DNA of 9,658 bases. Source: an uncultured Chloroflexota bacterium. Its GTDB lineage: Bacteria; Chloroflexota; UBA4733. Below, piece after piece: positions 1 through 6,825 of the stretch (the stretch's first letter is position 1; the number at the start of each line of letters is the position of its first letter). The notes under the pieces are model-generated. The model saw only the letters and a list, made by a program, of their open reading frames with translations. It had not been told where the DNA came from and made no database searches. The stretch spans positions 1-9,658 of the forward strand of contig CALBSQ010000179.1 of assembly GCA_937967325.1 (NCBI GenBank), written 5' to 3'. A program made the position numbers and the translations under genes.

Positions 1-1352
1 ATGGTCATCTGGTCGCTGGTTAGGCGGTCGGCGACGTTGGTCAGGTCCGGACCTCGCAAGCCGCCATTGCCGGCGATGGTATGGCAGTACTCGCAGCCAC
101 GGTCGTGGAATAACTTGGCGCCTTCGGCGACCTGGCCGGAGGTCGTGCCGACGACCTGCGCCGACAAGGGCGGCGCATCAAAGCGTGGCGACCAGGGGGC
201 AATGGTACCCAGCGTGGTAAACAACCCGACCATCAAGATGACGAGCACGCAGGTAGCGATGGTCCAGGGCCGCCGCAGCGGGTGCCGCTCTCCGGCATTG
301 CCCACAAATGGGATCACGATGAGCAGAGCGACCAGACAGAGTGGCCCCAGGATGATCACAAGGTCCTCTATCGTCGGCGGCGTCAGCGCCAGGACGCCGA
401 AGTACCAGACGAAGTACCAGTCGGGACGCGGCGTCGCGTCGATGATGGTAGGGTCGGGCGGCTTCGTGAGCGCGGTGATCGGACCGAAAATGACCGCGAT
501 GGCTACCACAATCGAGATCATGGCGACCGCGAAGACGACGTCGCGCCAGGCGGCATCCGGCCAGAAGGGCACACCCTCGCGCTGGAGGTGGTTCTGGTAC
601 CACTGGCGGTACTTCGCCGGATCCACCACCCTGCCGAGCTTCGGCGGCTCGGAGATGCCGACGTGGAGCACCAGATACAGGTGCAGGCCAATCAGGCCGA
701 AGATCAGCGCCGGGATCCAGAAGACATGCCAGGCGAAGAAGCGACTGAGCGTGGCGCCACCGACCGTGTCGCCACCCAGGAGGAACTGGGCAATCCATGT
801 GCCGATCCACGGAACCCTTCCGACCTGCTGGACGATGATGACTACCGTCCAGAAGCCATTCTGATCCCAGCGCATGAGCTGGCCGGTGAAGGCCATGCCC
901 AGCGTCATGAACAGCAAGCCCACACCGCTGAGCCAGTTGATCTCCCGCGGGAATTTGTAGGAGCCGAACAGGAAGACTCGCATCGCGTGCAAGCCGATCA
1001 GGATGACCATTGCCGACCCACCGACATCATGGATGCCACGCAAGATTCGCCCGAACAGCGCGACATTAGTGATGTACTGCAGACTGTTGTAGGCCTCGCT
1101 GGCCGCGGGGACATAGGCGGTGGCCAGCGCGATCCCGGTCGCCACCTGCACGATGAAGCTGAAGAGTGTGGCGCTGCCGAGCACATACCACCAACCGGTG
1201 CCGCGCGGAACGGGGTGCTTCAGGATGGGCATGAGCACCGAGCTGAAGCCGATGCGGTCGTCGATGCCGTGCCAGAAGCCTGACCGCACCGGCCTTGGGT
1301 CCACGTCGTGTAGTGTCGCCGGCGCGGCCTCGTTCGTGGGGGGGTGGCTCAC
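1..1352 (-). CDS. qcrB: Cytochrome b (b6 + subunit IV type) fused to a C-terminal cytochrome c domain; partial, C-terminus outside the window
   Basis: Membrane core of a quinol:cytochrome c reductase, oxidising (mena)quinol and passing electrons to the Rieske protein and an attached haem c. 450 codons are visible from a GTG start. Four N-terminal helices carry the haem b ligands: H108 and H122 (spacing 14) and H209 and H224 (spacing 15, the b6-type value). Three further helices correspond to subunit IV. The quinol-oxidation motif reads PDWY (residues 310-313) instead of the classical PEWY. After the last helix (about residue 390) comes a cytochrome c domain with haem motif CEYCH at 420-424; its distal Met lies beyond base 1. 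The GTG start at 1352-1350 overlaps the Rieske TGA stop by four bases (GTGA), implying coupled translation. Family assignment is secure from the motifs. Use of menaquinone is inferred from the family and is not visible in the sequence. Confidence 0.93.
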   Translation of the reverse strand, partial: MSHPPTNEAAPATLHDVDPRPVRSGFWHGIDDRIGFSSVLMPILKHPVPRGTGWWYVLGSATLFSFIVQVATGIALATAYVPAASEAYNSLQYITNVALFGRILRGIHDVGGSAMVILIGLHAMRVFLFGSYKFPREINWLSGVGLLFMTLGMAFTGQLMRWDQNGFWTVVIIVQQVGRVPWIGTWIAQFLLGGDTVGGATLSRFFAWHVFWIPALIFGLIGLHLYLVLHVGISEPPKLGRVVDPAKYRQWYQNHLQREGVPFWPDAAWRDVVFAVAMISIVVAIAVIFGPITALTKPPDPTIIDATPRPDWYFVWYFGVLALTPPTIEDLVIILGPLCLVALLIVIPFVGNAGERHPLRRPWTIATCVLVILMVGLFTTLGTIAPWSPRFDAPPLSAQVVGTTSGQVAEGAKLFHDRGCEYCHTIAGNGGLRGPDLTNVADRLTSDQMT

Positions 1353-1368
1353 TTGCTCGCCCCCCCAC
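1336..1368 (-). promoter_or_regulatory. Hairpin enclosing the Rieske stop / cytochrome b start
   Basis: On the coding (minus) strand GTGGGGGGG and CCCCCCCAC form perfect 9-bp arms around a 15-base loop. The loop contains the overlapping GTGA, that is the Rieske stop and cytochrome b start. The purine-rich bases that could serve as a ribosome binding site lie in or next to the stem. Both arms are protein-coding, so part of the symmetry could be chance from GGG and CCC codons. A role in controlling or coupling translation is inference. Confidence 0.4.
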
Positions 1369-1927
1369 CGGCGCCGGAAGCATAGTTGCTGTACTGGCTC
1401 AACTCGTTGGACGGAAGCGGCAGCGGTCCGGCCAGCACCTCAACCTCGCCATTGTTCACCCGTACCGGGTAACGCGGCAGTGGCAGCGGCGGCGGTCCCG
1501 CCGCGACTTGTCCGTCGCTGTAATAGACGCCGCCGTGGCAGGGGCAGAGGAACAGCTTCGCTCCGGCCTCCCAGCGGACAGGACAGCCAAGGTGGGTGCA
1601 GTTGATCGAGTAGGCGATGAACTGATCTACGGCCTCGCGGCGCAGCCATGCCGCCGTCATCGCCGACACGCCCCCCCAGGATAGCGGTGAGGCGTCCTGG
1701 AAGTTGACCTGGGTGGTCGTGCCGACGGCGAACTGGTCCACCTTGCCGACGGATCGCCAGGCGGTCTTGGTCGGCGCAAACCAGGGACCGACGAGGAATC
1801 CCACGACGGGTATGCCGACGATGGTGGCCGCGAAGCCGCCGAGGGCGACGCTCATCCAGGCGAGCAGGCGCCGCCGCAGCGGCCCGATCTCCGTTTCTTG
1901 GGAACCTTGATCGCCGGGTTCAGGCAT
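1349..1927 (-). CDS. qcrA: Rieske 2Fe-2S protein of the quinol:cytochrome c reductase
   Basis: Takes the first electron from quinol at the cytochrome b Qo site and passes it to cytochrome c. 192 residues from the ATG at 1927. After a hydrophilic N-terminus comes an arginine-rich stretch (RRRLL) leading into one membrane anchor, as in Rieske proteins exported by the Tat pathway. The soluble domain has both cluster boxes: CTHLGC at 110-115 and CPCHG at 128-132. C110, H112, C128 and H131 are the cluster ligands, and C115 and C130 the structural disulfide pair. The start is chosen because ATGCCTGA overlaps the stop of the upstream small membrane protein by eight bases; an in-frame extension to 1963 would overlap that gene further. 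The stop overlaps the cytochrome b start. Confidence 0.93.
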   Translation of the reverse strand: MPEPGDQGSQETEIGPLRRRLLAWMSVALGGFAATIVGIPVVGFLVGPWFAPTKTAWRSVGKVDQFAVGTTTQVNFQDASPLSWGGVSAMTAAWLRREAVDQFIAYSINCTHLGCPVRWEAGAKLFLCPCHGGVYYSDGQVAAGPPPLPLPRYPVRVNNGEVEVLAGPLPLPSNELSQYSNYASGAGGGASK

Positions 1928-2288
1928 GCTGTGCCCCGCTACTCTCCACGACAAGATCGGCAATCCAGCCGACGACGCCGATGATTACCAGGACGATCCC
2001 TACGGCCGAGATGAGCAGATTTGTCGCCAGGCCGCCGAGGGTGAAGGCAATGCCAACTCCGAGTACGGCCGGCCAGTAGGTCGGCGCAGGCAGCACCTCC
2101 GGCAACGGCTCGACCCAGCCTTCGGCGCGCCGGGTTGCCAGCTCTCGCGCTTCTATCTCAGCAGGCCGCGACTGGGGGAGGCGCCTTGATGTGGAGTCCG
2201 CCACGGCATAGCCCATCGCGGCCAGGCCGAGCGCCGCTGCAACGTGCGCCACGACCCTTCCGAAGCCCGTTGGCCGCCGGTTTTCCAT
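1920..2288 (-). CDS. Small membrane protein within the respiratory operon; possible oxidase subunit IV-like protein
   Basis: 122 residues, not recognised with certainty. It has a first hydrophobic segment at about 11-30, a charged stretch at 34-60, a proline-rich turn (PLPEVLPAPTYWP, 61-73), and two closely spaced hydrophobic helices at about 72-88 and 91-111. No haem or metal motif is visible. Its size, helix layout and position between ctaG and the Rieske gene resemble small accessory subunits (subunit IV/CtaF-like) of bacterial haem-copper oxidases, but that is an inference from context. The ATG is preceded by a very strong ribosome binding site (AAGGAG, five bases upstream), and the gene begins 24 bases after the ctaG stop. 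This is the only non-overlapping junction in the operon, so translation re-initiates independently here. A bc-complex accessory subunit is an equally possible role. Confidence 0.85.
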   Translation of the reverse strand: MENRRPTGFGRVVAHVAAALGLAAMGYAVADSTSRRLPQSRPAEIEARELATRRAEGWVEPLPEVLPAPTYWPAVLGVGIAFTLGGLATNLLISAVGIVLVIIGVVGWIADLVVESSGAQHA

Positions 2289-2299
2289 GTCCTCTCCTT
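2289..2299 (-). promoter_or_regulatory. Strong ribosome binding site of the small membrane protein
   Basis: On the minus strand AAGGAG lies five bases before the ATG at 2288. It is a better Shine-Dalgarno match than at any other junction in the operon, and it fixes this start codon. Confidence 0.7.
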
Positions 2300-2312
2300 C
2301 CGTGTGCAGTCG

Positions 2313-3434
2313 CTATCGACCCGGATGCTCGCCGAGCGCGGGTGCGCCGCCCTCAAAACCGGTCAAGGGCTGATCAGTCTCCAACGCATCGTCATCCGGC
2401 TCGCTGTACCAGCGGGCCACCGACCCGACGATCGCCAGAAGATAGACCCAGCCGCCAGGTATCCACATGAGCACGCCGCCCAATTGCTGATCGGCCTGTG
2501 GCGACAGCCGCCAGCCCTGCCGCAACAAGGGCAGGATTCCCAAACGGTCGACGGGTTCGAGGTAGGCCGGATAGATGCCCACCGGCGCGAAGGTCAGCAC
2601 GATGGCCAGGATCGTATTGGCGAATGCTCCTAGGGCCAGATAGGCCACCGCTCGCCACGGCGCCAGTGCGTGCCTAGTCGGAGCCACGACCGGCCACCAG
2701 AAGATCGTCGCGCTGACCAGAAAGCTCACGTGCTCGACAACGTGAATACCTTCGCTGCGCAACGTCGCGTTGTACAAGGCCGGCGCGTGCCAGAGCCAAA
2801 CCGTCGCCACGCCAACTACCCACGATAGCGGCGGCTGCCCGACCATGCGCTCCACTCGCGTCACGAGCCGGTTTGCGAACAGCCGGTCCCACAACAGCGG
2901 GGGAATCCCGAGCAACAGCAGGGGCGGCACGACGAGGACTAACAAGAGATGCTGCGCCATGTGCGCGCTAAATAGGTACGTATCCCCCAGTGTATCCAGT
3001 GGAGACACGAGGGCCAGCAGGAGGGTGAGCACGCCCATGATGAACGATAGCGAGCGCCACCTCTCTGCCCGCCCCTTCCCTGGGAAGGGCTCAGAGGGGT
3101 GGGTAGCTGGCAGATACGGGGCATGCGTGTAGGGGCTGGCCTTGTGCCTGCCCTGGCGGCAACACCGACCTCGGTTACCTATGGACGGCGGCGGTAGCGT
3201 CGCATGCCGATAGGCAATACCGACGGGTGGGGTTGCCAGGGCAGGCACAAGGCCAGCCCCTACACCGACCCCTCCGGTCGGTCCGCCTCCCTTCCTTTGC
3301 GAGCCTGGGAAGGGAGGGGACGGTGGGGTGAGGTTCCGTCGCCAGACGAAATACCCGACGAGCAGCGCCGTGCAGCCGGCGACCACCGAGGGGTCCCAGC
3401 TCCAGGCCGTGAGCAGGATGGGCAAGCTCGTCAT
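2313..3434 (-). CDS. ctaG: CtaG, caa3-type cytochrome c oxidase assembly factor, with an in-frame repeat insertion
   Basis: Polytopic membrane protein needed for assembly of caa3 oxidases, probably at the copper-insertion step. 373 residues against roughly 250-290 for the family. Recognisable family segments are SPLDTLGDTYLFSAHMAQH followed by a long hydrophobic stretch, WLWHAPALYNA, and ADQQLGGVLMWIPGG near the C-terminus. The excess length is a hydrophilic block at about residues 34-125, between the first transmembrane segment and the next. It is encoded by repeat DNA (see 3060-3335). Removing it restores a normal-length CtaG. The ATG at 3434 is chosen because it overlaps the preceding oxidase stop as ATGA; a GTG at 3449 is an in-frame alternative. 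The frame is open throughout, so the gene is not evidently dead, but whether the enlarged loop is tolerated is unknown. Confidence 0.92.
   Translation of the reverse strand: MTSLPILLTAWSWDPSVVAGCTALLVGYFVWRRNLTPPSPPFPGSQRKGGGPTGGVGVGAGLVPALATPPVGIAYRHATLPPPSIGNRGRCCRQGRHKASPYTHAPYLPATHPSEPFPGKGRAERWRSLSFIMGVLTLLLALVSPLDTLGDTYLFSAHMAQHLLLVLVVPPLLLLGIPPLLWDRLFANRLVTRVERMVGQPPLSWVVGVATVWLWHAPALYNATLRSEGIHVVEHVSFLVSATIFWWPVVAPTRHALAPWRAVAYLALGAFANTILAIVLTFAPVGIYPAYLEPVDRLGILPLLRQGWRLSPQADQQLGGVLMWIPGGWVYLLAIVGSVARWYSEPDDDALETDQPLTGFEGGAPALGEHPGR
3073..3089. repeat. Short stem-loop repeat unit, copy A
   Basis: CCCTTCCC (3073-3080) and GGGAAGGG (3082-3089) are perfect inverted arms separated by one base. 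They share an 11-base core with copy B on the minus strand. Confidence 0.7.
3128..3264. repeat. Large inverted repeat (core arms 30 bp) inside ctaG
   Basis: Arms 3128-3157 and 3235-3264 are perfectly complementary over 30 bases. Beyond a three-base offset, weaker complementarity continues inward (for example CTCGGTTACCTATGG against the complement of the segment before 3232). The whole 137 bp could therefore fold as one long imperfect hairpin around a small central loop near 3186-3206. Confidence 0.88.
3286..3317. repeat. Short stem-loop repeat unit, copy B
   Basis: CCTCCCTTCC (3286-3295) and GGAAGGGAGG (3308-3317) form a perfect 10-bp stem with a 12-base loop. It is related to the unit at 3073-3089 on the other side of the large palindrome. 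Confidence 0.75.
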
Positions 3435-5734
3435 GACACTAATGGCCACAGATAAACGACGGAGAACACCGCGACCCAGACAATGTCGACGAAGTGCCAG
3501 TAGTAAGAGATCGCCTCAAAGCCGCCGGGCAGACTGGGCTGGCCTCCAGACCGCTTGAAGACGCCGCCCAATGTTAGCAGCAAGAGGATAAGGAGGAGGC
3601 ACAGGCCAACGAAGACGTGCAGGCCGTGGAAGCCGGTCAGCGTGAAAAAGGCCGTAGCAAACACGTCTCGGGAGGCCGTAATGTTGCGATGAAAAAAGTC
3701 TAACCACTCCTTGGCCTCTCCAGCCAGGAAGGTGACGCCGAGCAGCATGGTGGCCAAAATAAATGGACCGACGAGGCGATGATTGCCGCGCCGCAGCGCC
3801 CACCCAGCCAGCCAGATGGTCAAGCTGCTCAGCCACAGACAGCCGGTGAAGACGACCATGTCGTGTACGTCCGGTGTGTGGACGTTGGGTCCGCTCCCGT
3901 TCGCCGGCGCCATACGGTAGAAGGCGAAAGTGAAGATCAGCAGGATGAAGAACACAGACTCGGTGAGCAGGAAGAGCAGCACGCCCAGCGGCGCCTGGTC
4001 GAACCTGGCGCGCAGTTGCTCCTGGAAGACGTTGCGTGGGCGACTGCCCGCCGGGGCGAGCGCTCGTTGGGCGCCGTGTGACACGTCACTGCCCCGCTGC
4101 AACTCGGGATGGTTGAGGTCCCACAGCGGCCGCCTGCTGCGAATCGGTGGAACCAGCTTGAAGTTGTGATAGGAAGCGGGTGAGGCAGTCAGCCACTCCA
4201 AGCTCCAGGCGTCCCAAGGGTTGGCGGCGGCGACCTCGCCACTCCGCACACTGTACAGGAGGTTCCAGAGGAAGATCAGCACCGAGACGCCAAGGATGGC
4301 GGCGCCGAGTGACGACATGAGATTCAGCGCACCCCAGCCGGGCAGGTCAGGATAGGTGTACACGCGGCGCGGCATGCCCATCAGGCCCAGAAAGTGTTGC
4401 GGGAAGAACGTCAGGTTGAAGCCGATGAACGTCAGCCAGAAGTGCCACCTACCCAGCCCTTCCGACAGCATGCGCCCGCTCATCTTGGGGAACCAGTAAT
4501 AGGTAGCCGCGAACAGCGCGAAGGCCGTACCGCCAAACAGCACGTAGTGCATGTGCGCCACCACGTAGTAGGTATCCTCAACCTGCCAATCAACCGGTAC
4601 GGCGGCGAAGCTGACGCCGGTGATGCCACCCAGGGTGAACAACGGGATGAAGGCCAGCGCGAACAGCATTGCGGTCGTGAATCGGATGGCGCCGCCCCAA
4701 CAGGTCGCCAGCCAGTTGAAGATCTTGATGCCGGTGGGAACGGCGATCATCATGCTGGCCAGACCGAAAAGTGCGTCGAGCTGCGGTCCCATGCCTACCG
4801 TGAACATATGGTGGCCCCAGACCAGCAGGCTGAGGAAGAGGATTGCCACCGTGGATCCGGCCACGAAGCCGTAGCCGAAGAGCGGCTTGCGCGAAAAGAC
4901 GGGCAGCACCTCGGAGATCATGCCCCAGGCCGGCAAGACCATGATGTAGACCTCAGGGTGGCCGAACGACCAGAACATGTGCTGCCAGAGGATCGGCTGG
5001 CCGCCGGCGGACGGATCGAAGAAGTGCGCCATGAGCTGCCGGTCGATCATGAGCGTCACCAATGAGGCGTTGAGACTCGGCAGCGCCAGGACGACCAGGA
5101 AGGAGTTGATCAGTACCATCCAGACGAATAAGGGCACGCGCTTCAAGCTCATACCAGGGGCACGCATCGTGAAGATGGTGACGATGAGGTTCACCGCTGT
5201 CGCCACCGAGCCGATACCGGTCGTGAGCAGCCCGACGACGTAGAAGTCCATGCCCGTGTTGAGCGAGAAGTTCTTCTCCGTCAGCGGGGCGTAGGCGAAC
5301 CAGCCCTTGTCCGGTGCGCCGCCGGCCAGCGGGCTAAAGTAGAGCATTAGCCCGCCGAAGATGAGCGTCCAGTAGCCCAAGGCATTGAGGCGCGGAAAGG
5401 CAATCTCGTTGGCGCCGATCATCAGCGGCACGAAGTAGAGCGAAAAGCCGAACAGCGCGGGCATCACCACGAGGAAGATCATGGTGACGCCGTGCATGGT
5501 GAAAATTTGGTCGTAGTCGCTCGCCGTGAGGATCGTGCTGCGCGGTTGCGCGAGCTGCCAGCGCATAAGCAACGCCTCGAGTCCGCCCAAGCAGAAAAAG
5601 CCGAAGGTGGTGACGAGATACATAATGCCGATGCGCTTGTGGTCGACGGAGGCGACCCAGCTCAATAGTCCTTCGGGAGAACCCAGGCGAGGGAGCGGCT
5701 GCGTGTTCTCGGGGACCAGCGGTATAGCGCTCAC
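3431..5734 (-). CDS. ctaD: Fused cytochrome c oxidase subunits I and III (caa3 type)
   Basis: Catalytic core of a proton-pumping haem-copper oxidase that reduces O2 to water; one 767-residue chain. Subunit I spans about 1-547. It shows low-spin haem ligands H81 and H396, CuB ligands H259, H308 and H309, the HPEVY motif with the Tyr263 cross-link residue and E261 (A1 subfamily), high-spin haem ligand H394, and the K-channel lysine K337. The D-channel entrance position is Glu (E110, in MIGANEIAFPRLN) where Asp is usual. Subunit III (CtaE/CoxC) spans about 551-767, with five helices, a Glu in helix one (E592), the GFHGLHVFVG segment and a C-terminal WHFVDIVW segment. The GTG start overlaps the subunit II stop as GTGA and has GGAG eight bases upstream. 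The frame is continuous through the I/III linker, although a GTG at 4084 could allow internal initiation of subunit III. Its stop overlaps ctaG (ATGA). Confidence 0.95.
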   Translation of the reverse strand: MSAIPLVPENTQPLPRLGSPEGLLSWVASVDHKRIGIMYLVTTFGFFCLGGLEALLMRWQLAQPRSTILTASDYDQIFTMHGVTMIFLVVMPALFGFSLYFVPLMIGANEIAFPRLNALGYWTLIFGGLMLYFSPLAGGAPDKGWFAYAPLTEKNFSLNTGMDFYVVGLLTTGIGSVATAVNLIVTIFTMRAPGMSLKRVPLFVWMVLINSFLVVLALPSLNASLVTLMIDRQLMAHFFDPSAGGQPILWQHMFWSFGHPEVYIMVLPAWGMISEVLPVFSRKPLFGYGFVAGSTVAILFLSLLVWGHHMFTVGMGPQLDALFGLASMMIAVPTGIKIFNWLATCWGGAIRFTTAMLFALAFIPLFTLGGITGVSFAAVPVDWQVEDTYYVVAHMHYVLFGGTAFALFAATYYWFPKMSGRMLSEGLGRWHFWLTFIGFNLTFFPQHFLGLMGMPRRVYTYPDLPGWGALNLMSSLGAAILGVSVLIFLWNLLYSVRSGEVAAANPWDAWSLEWLTASPASYHNFKLVPPIRSRRPLWDLNHPELQRGSDVSHGAQRALAPAGSRPRNVFQEQLRARFDQAPLGVLLFLLTESVFFILLIFTFAFYRMAPANGSGPNVHTPDVHDMVVFTGCLWLSSLTIWLAGWALRRGNHRLVGPFILATMLLGVTFLAGEAKEWLDFFHRNITASRDVFATAFFTLTGFHGLHVFVGLCLLLILLLLTLGGVFKRSGGQPSLPGGFEAISYYWHFVDIVWVAVFSVVYLWPLVS

Positions 5735-6705
5735 TTGAGTGTCTCCAGATAGGCGGTCAGCGCCGCCAGGTCCGCGTCGGTCAGGTGATAGGTGGGCATG
5801 TGGACTTCGGGTTTGATCTGATTGGGCGCCTGCAGCCACTTGGCGACGTTTTGCGGCGTGTTGTCCAGCACGCCGCCGGCGATCTGGTGGCGGCTCGCGA
5901 AGTGCGTCAGGTCGGGGCCGATGTGGGCGTTGGCCGGCGTGCCGGCGATAGCGTGGCAGTCCACGCAGGTGTTGCTCTGGAAGAAGCGAGCGCCGGCCAT
6001 CGCCTGGGCCGAAATCGGCGCAGGAGCCGGCTGTAGCTGCTGCTGCCGCCAGCTCTCGAACTGCGCCTGGGACACGGCGATGGCGTCGATGCGCATCCAG
6101 GCGTGCGCCGTACCACAAAACTCCGAGCACTGGCCGAGGTACGTGCCCGGCCGGTCGGCCTCCAGCCACATGTAGTTGGTCTGGCCCGGCACGAGGTCGA
6201 CCTTGGGACCGAGGCTCGGTATCCAGAGACTGTGGATTACGTCGTCCGATTCCAGTTGCACCAGCAGGCGCTTGCCCACGGGCAGGTAGATCTCGTTGGC
6301 GGTAACGACTCCTGTTTGCGGGTATTTCACTTCCCACCACCACTGCTCGCCAGTGACGATAAGGTCGGGCCGCGGCGCGTCGGGCAGCGCGCCGTCCACG
6401 CTCACCAGCGCCGGGATCAGACTGGTCGAGGCTCCGGACGGTTCCGCGTCTCCCATTGCCTTGAGGGTGAAAACAAAGATGATGACAAGCAGGACGGCAG
6501 GCGCGATCGTCCAGGTGAGCTCGAGCTTGCGCCGGCCGAAGTCCTGGTATGGCTCGCCCTGGCCAGGTCGGTAGCGGAAGCGGACGACGTTGACCAGTGT
6601 CCAACCAGCGACCAGTAGGAAGATGCCGGCGCCGATCAGCAGGATCGCGACGAGCAGGTGGGCCGAGGCCAGGCCCTGCGGCGAGACCGGATCAAGAACA
6701 GGCAA
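5731..6705 (-). CDS. ctaC: Cytochrome c oxidase subunit II with C-terminal cytochrome c domain (caa3 type)
   Basis: Electron-entry subunit of the oxidase: the attached haem c donates to the CuA centre, which feeds subunit I. 324 residues from a TTG start. Two transmembrane helices lie at about 15-42 and 62-84. The cupredoxin domain has the CuA ligands H158, C193, E195, C197, H201 and M204 (box CSEFCGTAHAWM). After a proline-rich linker the cytochrome c domain has CVDCH at 247-251 and probable distal ligand M303. No classical signal peptide is apparent. The TTG at 6705 is preferred because GGGGAGGG lies six bases upstream (core GGAGG); the in-frame GTG at 6720 lacks a good ribosome binding site but would add only five residues. 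First visible gene of the operon, overlapping the next by four bases. Confidence 0.94.
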   Translation of the reverse strand: MPVLDPVSPQGLASAHLLVAILLIGAGIFLLVAGWTLVNVVRFRYRPGQGEPYQDFGRRKLELTWTIAPAVLLVIIFVFTLKAMGDAEPSGASTSLIPALVSVDGALPDAPRPDLIVTGEQWWWEVKYPQTGVVTANEIYLPVGKRLLVQLESDDVIHSLWIPSLGPKVDLVPGQTNYMWLEADRPGTYLGQCSEFCGTAHAWMRIDAIAVSQAQFESWRQQQLQPAPAPISAQAMAGARFFQSNTCVDCHAIAGTPANAHIGPDLTHFASRHQIAGGVLDNTPQNVAKWLQAPNQIKPEVHMPTYHLTDADLAALTAYLETLK

Positions 6706-6710
6706 AACGT

Positions 6711-6718
6711 CCCTCCCC
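6711..6718 (-). promoter_or_regulatory. Ribosome binding site deciding the subunit II start
   Basis: GGGGAGGG on the minus strand. Its GGAGG core is six bases before TTG 6705 and it overlaps the alternative GTG at 6720-6718. It therefore supports the TTG start over the GTG. Confidence 0.6.
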
Positions 6719-6825
6719 ACTCGCCCGGTCGATACGCTTCAACGCTGACTTCCCATGTCACAGATCGTGCCAACGAGCTTGGGGTTCAATAACGGCAATA
6801 GTCGATGTCGCCCGTGGAAAATGGG

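Larger units (their letters stand above)
3060..3335. repeat. Composite palindromic repeat element inserted in frame in ctaG
   Basis: About 276 bp of non-CtaG sequence. A large imperfect palindrome (3128-3264) is flanked by two similar short stem-loops: 3073-3089 and 3286-3317. On the minus strand both contain CCCTTCCCAGG in the same orientation. Read in the ctaG frame, the two stem-loop units give similar peptides (TPPSPPFPG and THPSEPFPG), so they also share phase. The length is compatible with a multiple of three and no stop is created. The style matches dispersed non-coding repeats I associate with Chloroflexota genomes (inference). Exact ends are approximate because no target duplication is obvious. 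Confidence 0.8.

Noticed and set aside
282..1283. Long plus-strand open frame opposite cytochrome b
   Set aside because: The translation is low-complexity and rich in Asp, Glu, Arg and His, typical of an antisense shadow of a membrane protein gene.
3128..3264. The palindrome as a rho-independent terminator or a CRISPR fragment
   Set aside because: It lies inside an open coding frame, has no T-tract, and there are no regularly spaced direct repeats.
4394..5065. Plus-strand open frame opposite oxidase subunit I
   Set aside because: Antisense shadow; the opposite strand has all haem and copper ligands of subunit I.
5735..6604. N-terminal extension of the subunit I-III frame across the subunit II gene
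   Set aside because: The frame stays open upstream but gives nonsense-like sequence. Homology begins just after the GTG at 5734, which has a GGAG eight bases upstream.
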